Assembly (NCBI GenBank): GCA_951812925.1
Contig: OX638372.1
Location: 46,932,245-46,996,244 of the forward strand
Direction of reading: 5' to 3'
Length of the DNA stretch: 64,000 nucleotides
Source of the DNA: Calliopum simillimum
Lineage: Eukaryota; Arthropoda; Insecta; Diptera; Lauxaniidae
The position numbers and the translations under genes were made by a program. The stretch's first letter is position 1. Every line of letters begins with the position of its first letter. Positions 57,275 through 64,000 of the stretch are shown piece by piece. Below the pieces are notes generated by a model, which saw only the letters and a program-made list of their open reading frames with translations, searched no databases and was not told the DNA's origin.

Positions 57275-57329
57275 TTAATTGATACACAATGAAGCACATT
57301 TGCTTAAAATACAAATTTAATATCTCCTC

Positions 57330-57655
57330 ATTGTATCGGCCAATGGTGTAGCGGTCTAACGAGTTGGCAAATGTAAGTAAAATTAATCAGTTTCTAGTCA
57401 GTCAGTCCTCGTTTCAAATCCTAATGCTGCTAGTTTTTTTTTTTTTTTTTTAATTTTGAAGAACGCTTACCACAGCATTATAAGTAAACGCTTCAAAATG
57501 AATTTTCCGTAAGGCTGCGGTAAGCTTAAGAGCGCTTACATCCTTGGACATGCAATGTTATAAAGAAAGAATAGTTCTTATGGAGCGGAAGCGCTTATTG
57601 GTGAAAAAGAAGCACTTCAGAAGGGTTTTTGATGCACTTCTTTCCTCCTGGGTAT
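57330..57655 (+). repeat. AAGCGCTT/tRNA-like repeat, copy
   Basis: A box TGGTGTAGCGG at 57348, B-box-like CGTTTCAAATCC at about 57409, T run, then AAGCGCTT motifs (aagcttaagagcgcttacat, ggagcggaagcgcttattgg) to ctcctgggtatc. Inverse of 44252-44600 in its right half. Confidence 0.75.
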
Positions 57656-58170
57656 CTCTAAAGAGTGTCAAAGTTACAAAAGGTTAAGCCGCAGAGATGT
57701 CTTTTGACGAATGTTACCAATTAATGCGTAATGATGCTGTATAAAGAGCAATATTTGGGTGTGTTACCTTTTTATCCCTTTTTTTGATTGTATTGTGTTC
57801 TTGGAAAATTTGGTTATTAAAGGTTGATATTGTGAAATGGCCAAATATTTTCTGCATTCTGTGTAGGTGTTGTTGTTGGCAAAATGTAACCAAAACTCAA
57901 TCAATTAACTCGATTGTATTTTTTATTTGGAGCCATTTACATTTTTTTTTGTGTTTTATGGGTCGTTGTAAAATGTTAAAAGTCGTCAATTACTAAATTA
58001 AATTCTTGTTGATTTTTATATATTTTTGTTTAATATATTTAACCAAAATCAGGCAAATTATTTAAATTTGAATATCTTGATTACATTGCTGATATTAGCA
58101 TAATATCATCCAGACAAAAACCAATGGATCCAAGACCCAAAAAGTGATGTTAAATCTATCCAGACATGAT
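57656..58170. other. AT-rich DNA, no gene recognised
   Basis: No supported feature; the 70-codon frame at 57784-57996 has no domain. Confidence 0.4.
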
Positions 58171-58400
58171 ACAATATTACATTGAAAATGTTGAGAGCTT
58201 TGCTTTTCTAGGCAACATTAGCTTCGTGGATAGTGCGGCCAGACAGAACATATACTCTAGAATCACAAAAGCAAAACTTAACTGAATAAAATGAGAACAT
58301 TTCTAGATACAAGAAACGGAAAATCGGTCTTGATATATAAATGTTAGACGAGGCTTGTTACGGAAGAGATTTAAGCTTCTTAAAGCCGACGTAAACCAAA
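58171..58400 (+). pseudogene. RTE-type LINE fragment
   Basis: ENVESFAFLGNISFVDSAAR then QNIYSRITKAKL, followed by stops, is the F.YLG....DGGADQDI.SRI.KA landmark downstream of the RTE polymerase. Short and decayed. Confidence 0.65.
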
Positions 58401-59435
58401 TTCCCAAAGCAAACGTGTTCAAGCTATCCAAATGGCTTTAGATAACATAAGCCCTTGAGTGGATTACGGAAAGTAACTTGAGAAAGTTCTTTGCGGAATT
58501 CAAACCAAGAATTTTAAACCCTCTAGATAGGGGTAGAACCCATCGCAAAGGATTGCATTAGATGGAAACGATTTATTTTGGCCCTTAAGGTTACAGGAGG
58601 ATAGCAGACTTATAAAACATTAAAATCTTTTTCGGACAAAGTGTTTTTTGTCTAAAAATTAAATATAACTCTGAAAGAAAAAATTCAAAATAATAAGCAA
58701 TGTGTACATTAGGGTTCATGTTATTAAGTAAAATATTTTTTTGAGTCCCTTGTGCCTTGAGTTCACATTTAAACACTGAGAAGTTAAGCAACAGAAAAAA
58801 AAAGGTTTTTTCTCTTAATTAAAAATGTTGTTTTCATTTGATAACGAATGTCCTTGTTATTACTTAAAGTAGTCACGAAACCTTGTGCAAACGATGAAAT
58901 TATCAAGGGATGTTAAATTAGGTTTTACCCTCGAAAGCTATTTGCGTGTTAACAAAGAAAAGAGTTGCCAGAAGTAAAATTCATGAATTTGAAGATGATT
59001 TTGATTTCGTAAAAATGTTTTTAGGGTTTATTTGACTTTTTTAATTTGTCTTTAAAATTGCCACAATAAAGTCTCTAAATCAGATGGGTGTTGCTTTATG
59101 GACCGAAATATTACAAAAAACTGAAAATCTTTTTTCTATTGATCAGAAAATTCGATCAGATCCACCCTTCGAAAAAAATCCATTTTCTGCATAGTTGCGC
59201 CCATATACTCTATATAAAAAATTTTCATTTTTAAAATCCAACAAACAAAAATAGAACTAGTCATTTTCGATGTGTTTTGCGATGCTCAATTCGAATTCGT
59301 ATTCAGAATTGCTCCTTCACATATAGTTTTTGAGATATCCTTGCATGAAGTAGGAGAAAATACTGTTTTCAGGCTTATAGTCATAACTCTTTCCTGGTTA
59401 TTTTTTGTTTAAAAAAAAATATCAGCTTTTATGTA
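58401..59435. other. AT-rich DNA with a repeat shared with Cyp4s3 intron 1
   Basis: 59130-59400 resembles 18800-19150 (gatcagaaaattcgatcaga, gatgtgttttgcgatgctca). Otherwise nothing recognised. Confidence 0.45.
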
Positions 59436-59960
59436 TTGGAGGTCGCTGACTTTCAATCTGGAAACGATTTTTTAAAAAAATCAAAATGGCGGATCCAGAA
59501 AATTGATTATATCACGACAAAATTGTGGCTAGGGGGGGTTTTTGAGGTCGGTGATTTCGAATTCGGAATCAACTTTTTTGAAAAACAAAATGGTGAATCC
59601 AAAATGGGGGACAATTTTCTTAAAAAATTACAACAAAATTGCTGCTACGGGGGTTTTTGATACCACTGATTTAAAATTCGAACTAATTTTTTTTTAAAAC
59701 AAAATGGCGGATCCAAAATGGCGGATAATTGTCTCAATAAATAGTTTTATAACGACAAAACTGTGGCTATGGGGGTTTTTTGGATCGGTGAATCCGAATT
59801 TGGGATAATCTTTTTTCAAAAAATTGTGGTGCATTCAAAATGGCGGACAATTTTCTTAAAATATTATTATATCAAGACAAAATTGTGGCTAGATTCTAGG
59901 TTCTTGAGCTCGCTGATTCTAAATTATGGATAAAATTTTTCGAAAACAGAATGACATGAC
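59436..59960. repeat. ~115-bp tandem array with AAAATGGCGG motifs
   Basis: About 4.5 units with 'caaaatggcggatccaaaat', 'acgacaaaattgtggctagg' and 'gggggtttttg' plus 'tcggtgatt'. The motif AAAATGGCGG (Pho/YY1-type core GCCATTTT on minus) appears in most units, twice in some. Overlapping frame 59436-59660 is an artefact of the array. Confidence 0.8.
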
Positions 59961-60950
59961 ATTTGATAGCATTAAACATCCGGTTTTGTTGATCAAACTT
60001 GAAAAACTGGGTAGTTATGCACTCGCAATTTTTAAAATGGATTCACTTATATCTTTCTGATAGAACACTAGTTGCCAAGATTGGTGAAAATTATTCTATA
60101 TCCATTGAGATTACATCAGGCTTTCCTCAGAGCAGTCATTTAGGTTCTTTATTCTTTAATTTATTCATTAATAATGTTTCTCAGTCATTAACGTTCAGGA
60201 AGTGTCTTCTTCTTATATGCAGATGATTTAAAAATCTTTCGGGAAGTTAAAGATCATGCGGACTGTGTGAAACTTCAGGATTAACCAGCTAAACTTTAAT
60301 TTTGAAAATGTAAGGTTCTTACTTTTGCTCGCAAAATAACTCCTATGGTTTATGAGTAGGTATAAGTATAGCACTGTTGATAGTTTTTTCAGGTTAAGTC
60401 AATTTTAAGACCTTGGTGTTTATTTTGACCAAAAGCTTTCGTTTGATACGCATTTGAAATATTTTATTGCAAAAGCGAACTTCCAATTTGGGTTTCTTAA
60501 ACGTAAAGGACTTTCTTTTGTAGCCTGGTTAGATCTCTGCTAGAGTATTCGTCTGCTATATGGGACCCATTTTACGAGGTGTCGGTTACCCGGATTGAAA
60601 ATATCTAAAAACACTTCATACAAAATTTGCTTTAAGTCTGTACACTTGGGAAACTATACCTATTTACAGAGTGCGTTGCCGTCTGTTAGGCCTCAGTAGT
60701 TTATCTGATAGACGAATCTTTAATAACATAATTTTAATTAAGGATATAATTGATGGTATAATGTATTTTTCTGAATTACTTGCATTAATTCTATTCAATG
60801 TTCTGGCACGTAATCTGAGAGAGTCACATTTATTCTATATTCCTTACCATAGCCTCTCCAATGATAAGATACTTGGTTAATATACGGAGTTTTAAGTATT
60901 GTTTTTGTAATCTGTAAGGGTTTAAGCCCAGAAGATGAAATAAATAAATA
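59955..60950 (+). pseudogene. Degenerate non-LTR retrotransposon, 3' part
   Basis: FDSIKHPVLLIKLEKLG, then frame-shifted WIHLYLSDRTLVAKIGENYS, GFPQSSHLGSLFFNLFINNV, the catalytic YADDL at 60216-60230 after another frameshift, VYFDQKLSFD-like sequence (60420-60450), RCRLLGLSSLSDRRIFNNII (60673 on) and ARNLRESHLFYIPYHS. The 3' end has GGGTTTAAGCCC near 60917 and an AAATAAATAA tail (60940-60950). A third LINE family, distinct from those at 12786 and 27410. Confidence 0.85.
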
Positions 60951-62023
60951 ATTGAAAGGCAATTTATGATATAAATTAATCGTAAATTGAAAGAAAATAA
61001 TCGATTATTTATCGTTTTCCCGTTTAACTGTCCCATTACCATTTGATGCTTGTTTATTTTCTGCTCGGTACTAAACCTTGCATCCGTACAACAAAATCAA
61101 TAAGTAATATATCAATTAATTAAATTACATAAAAAAATCGCATAAAAACTAATGTGAAAATTTATGTCCTACTTTATTTACTTAATCTATTTGAGTTGAT
61201 CACATAATTAAAAGAAATGCAAACAACATACATAAATGCTTCTGTACATACAAATATACATATGTGAATAAGCAAATCAAGCAAATTCATATATGACATT
61301 TAAAGGACATAAGAACTTAATATGTACTCACATATGTAGGACAACAACTAAGCTAAGGATACCCATAAATTCTATTCATTAGTAATTTGTTTTATCATGA
61401 TGTAAATACACATGTGTGTATAGTCAAATTTTATTGATATTCCAAGATGAGCTAACAAAGTAGTTAATAAATTCGGTATTTCATGGGTGATAGGAATAAG
61501 AAATTCATATGTTTATTCTGAGAACTTAAATATAAACTCTTGCGCACTAATGAACAAAATTGTATGGCAGTAAATGCGACTAACTTTGTCGAACTTTAAA
61601 TATGTAGCTGTTCACATTATTTTTGATCTCCATGGCCATGTGAAATTATTAGTGATTTTTTTTTTTTTTTTTTTGAGCTAATACAGTAAATTGCTTGATA
61701 TTTATTTTGCCAAATTAGAATTTCTTTATTATATAAGCTCAATTGATTATACATGATTCTTCATGGCTATTAATGAAACTATAATGAAAAGATATTGTCA
61801 TTGTACATGTGTATAATCTATCTTGGCTTATGAAATTATATCCTACACTGAATATATATTAGACTGACAAAAAAAACCAAAGGTGTTCCGATCTTAGGGG
61901 CTCAACACTTGGTAGAGTCTCTACATAGATTACGTGTGCAAAATTTTCGTAAAAAAATATTGAGATTTAGTACTCGCGCAAGTGCGATAGGTGGCGCTGC
62001 CTTGACCGTACGAGAATGTGGAT
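60951..62023. other. AT-rich DNA, no gene recognised
   Basis: Simple-sequence and AT-rich only; T run at 61659-61674. 61920-62023 is less AT-rich (ggtggcgctgccttgaccgt) and is the target of the hAT insertion. Confidence 0.45.
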
Positions 62024-62625
62024 TAGGGGTCTGCACAAGACGTCTTGTTTGCGTTTTAAGGCATTTCGTTTCAAGATACGTTATATTTTGTACCCGTTTT
62101 TTATTTATCAAATGCTCTAGTTCAGTGTCGTGTGTAAATGTCTTGACAGAACTAGAATTTGAAAGATAATAAACAAATACTGTGCTAATTTGTCTTGTTT
62201 GATTTGTTTCAGTTATTTTAGTTGCATACTGTAGTAGTAGTGTACACTACTAAATGCTAATGGTGTGATAAGAGTAGTTTATCGCTCTCTTCTTGTGCCT
62301 CTTTTTTGTTTACTCTCTCTCTGTCGCAAAAATGTATGAAAGCTACTACAATTCTGCAAGTGTTACCATATCATAAATTTTATTGTGGTTTCTCTACTCG
62401 CACGTTTTACAGTGACCTGAAGTATTTGTTTTTATAATGTATTTTTTAGAACCAAGTTTATTTTTCACACTGATAAAACAAGACAATGTAAATAGTGTCA
62501 AAATGAAATCAGTGTACACGATGATTTGAATCTTGAATTTTTTGGATCAAATGCATCAGTTCAGTGTAAAATGTGGGTGTAAAAAAAAGTACACTTTATT
62601 TCAAGATGTGTTGTGCAGACCCCTA
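62024..62625. mobile_element. Non-autonomous hAT element, 602 bp
   Basis: Perfect 15-bp TIR TAGGGGTCTGCACAA / TTGTGCAGACCCCTA. Flanking 8 bp are ATGTGGAT and ATGCGGAT, an 8-bp duplication with one mismatch, as expected for hAT. No transposase frame. Confidence 0.85.
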
Positions 62626-63035
62626 ATGCGGATCTTTCAGCCCTTAGAAATCGATAAAAAAAGGATAGGAACAATGTTTCTTTCTATCTTACTGTATGAT
62701 TTCGAGGTAGCTGAAGACGATGGCATGGCCAGTTTTCAAGATATTTCTCGAAAAAAACGAAAAAATATGAGATCTTTGTTAGATTAAATTGCCATAAATC
62801 GTAGGAAAAAATTTTGTTTTTTTTCTCGGACACTAATCTTGTAGCCTAGGTTGTGACGAACAAAATGAGTGGTCGCACAATATTTTTTGACAAAATCTTC
62901 TCAAGATATCGGCCACAGACGGCCGTCCATACGCATTATTGTTCATTGCCGGTCACCGGGGATATCTGTCAACTTTACGCGATTATTTGGTTTTTATACT
63001 TGTACTTTCGATGTCTATCTAGTTTTATCTCAGAG
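62626..63035. other. Mixed-composition DNA
   Basis: An 84-codon frame (62533-62787) begins inside the hAT element and is not called. 62900-62990 is GC-richer (agacggccgtccat) without a recognised feature. Confidence 0.4.
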
Positions 63036-63039
63036 TATT

Positions 63040-63545
63040 TGAGTGAAATTTAGTTCGATTATCTCAAAACCCGCTTTCAGTAAAGCGTTTTGAGCCTTTT
63101 GCTTACATGGGGGGTGCCACGCCCTCTTGTCCGAATTCGCTTAATTTTTTCTCAGAGCTTGCGCTTACAATTCGTAGTATTTATGTGCATTTTGGTTGTA
63201 TTGTCATGAAAAGTACTCCTGAAGCTACATTTTGAATATATTTTTTGTATGGGCAGTAGGTCGTGTTCGTTGACCGATTTAGCTCATTTTCAATCCCACG
63301 AGCTATCTTTGACGACAAAGGCAGTGCACCAGATTCCATTGAATTATCTTTTTCAAAATTGTATTTCCACGCACACTCAGCCTCCCAGCCAGCCATCCAG
63401 ACAGACGGACACGGCTATAACGACTCATGAAGTGACGCTGATCAAGAATATATATACTTTTCAATATCTGCCACGCCTCATTCTCTGCGTTACAAACGGA
63501 AGTACAAAGTGAATATGCCCTAGGTGTATGGTATAAAAAGCAAAA
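63040..63545 (+). repeat. Family R1 composite repeat
   Basis: gggggtgccacgccctcttg, ttgtatgggcagtaggtcgt, ccagacagacggacacggct, caagaatatatatacttttc and ccctaggtgtatggtataaa. Nearly full-length end block. Confidence 0.75.
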
Positions 63546-64000
63546 AATTTCGAGTTCTTGTGTTTTTGTACTCATTTGCCCATCAATTTTTTTAAGTCAG
63601 AGATAGGGATAGACATTGCTTGATATAAAAAAGGGAGTTAAAATTTGCTTCAAAATAAAAATTTCTCAAGTTAAAAATTAACCAAAATGTGGCTACGCGA
63701 ACATGGAAATGTTTTTTACGTGGCCTGAAAAACGATTTTTACTCAAAACGAAGGCGAATGCATGAAATTGTCCAGTAAATTTTTTCAGAATTTTTTGGGA
63801 CAGTTTATGATTTTCCAAATATTAAAATTTTCAAATATCAAAAAAATTTAAAAAGTTCCAAAGAATCTGAAAAAATTCACACGTATTCTTCGGACGATGC
63901 TGAGCATTTTTTGCCTTATACACTTCATCCGTAAGACGCCTTAAATGACCTTAAGTGAAATTTTCTTTTTCGACAGTAATGTCACAACTCCAAATTTGTC
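63546..64000. other. AT-rich DNA at window end
   Basis: Nothing recognised. Confidence 0.4.

Noticed and set aside
58105..58560. Full RTE element
   Set aside because: Only one short landmark segment is readable; no polymerase motif and no ends could be found.

Overview
The window looks like euchromatic DNA from a higher fly (Brachycera). It is very AT-rich, has fly-type splice sites and Inr/DPE core promoters, and carries one complete cytochrome P450 gene that reads as the orthologue of Drosophila Cyp4s3. Its repeat content (GTGCCACGCCC repeats, Tc1/mariner, piggyBac, hAT and RTE/CR1-type LINEs) fits a large repeat-rich fly genome. A tephritid or a calyptrate is my guess, and the species is not determined by the sequence.

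Layout. 1-16.5 kb: intergenic DNA with three decayed Tc1/mariner-type transposases (3996-4730 +, 7910-8345 -, 10750-11110 -), a LINE 3' end (4806-4991) and a 5'-truncated LINE with an open reverse transcriptase frame (12786-14132). 16.55-23.22 kb: Cyp4s3 on the minus strand, four coding exons, 490 aa, TATA-less Inr+DPE promoter at 23216. Its 4.9-kb first intron holds a minisatellite/Helitron-like block and a pogo-like element. 24-29 kb: LINE and transposase remnants and tandem repeats. 29.14-29.49 kb: a candidate non-coding first exon of a second gene (+) with Inr, a DPE at exactly +28 and a consensus donor. Its coding exons are not visible, so most of 29.5-64 kb may be intron or intergenic.

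29.5-64 kb is a mosaic of non-autonomous elements, many nested: a tRNA-like repeat family (30.15-31.63 and 33.73-34.2 kb), TA-flanked pogo-like elements, a 108-bp perfect-hairpin MITE (two copies), several long palindromic (foldback) elements, a 125-bp array rich in TAATCGATTA-type sites, a 1.65-kb palindrome ending in CACAGTGG (Transib-like), a 36-bp minisatellite wrapped around a tRNA-like unit, a dead piggyBac with intact TTAA ends, a piggyBac MITE, a hAT MITE with 8-bp target duplication, an AAAATGGCGG array, and LINE remnants.

The only gene I consider certainly functional is Cyp4s3. The most unusual material is the set of structured repeats, several of which can be delimited by comparing an occupied copy with an empty paralogous copy inside this same window.
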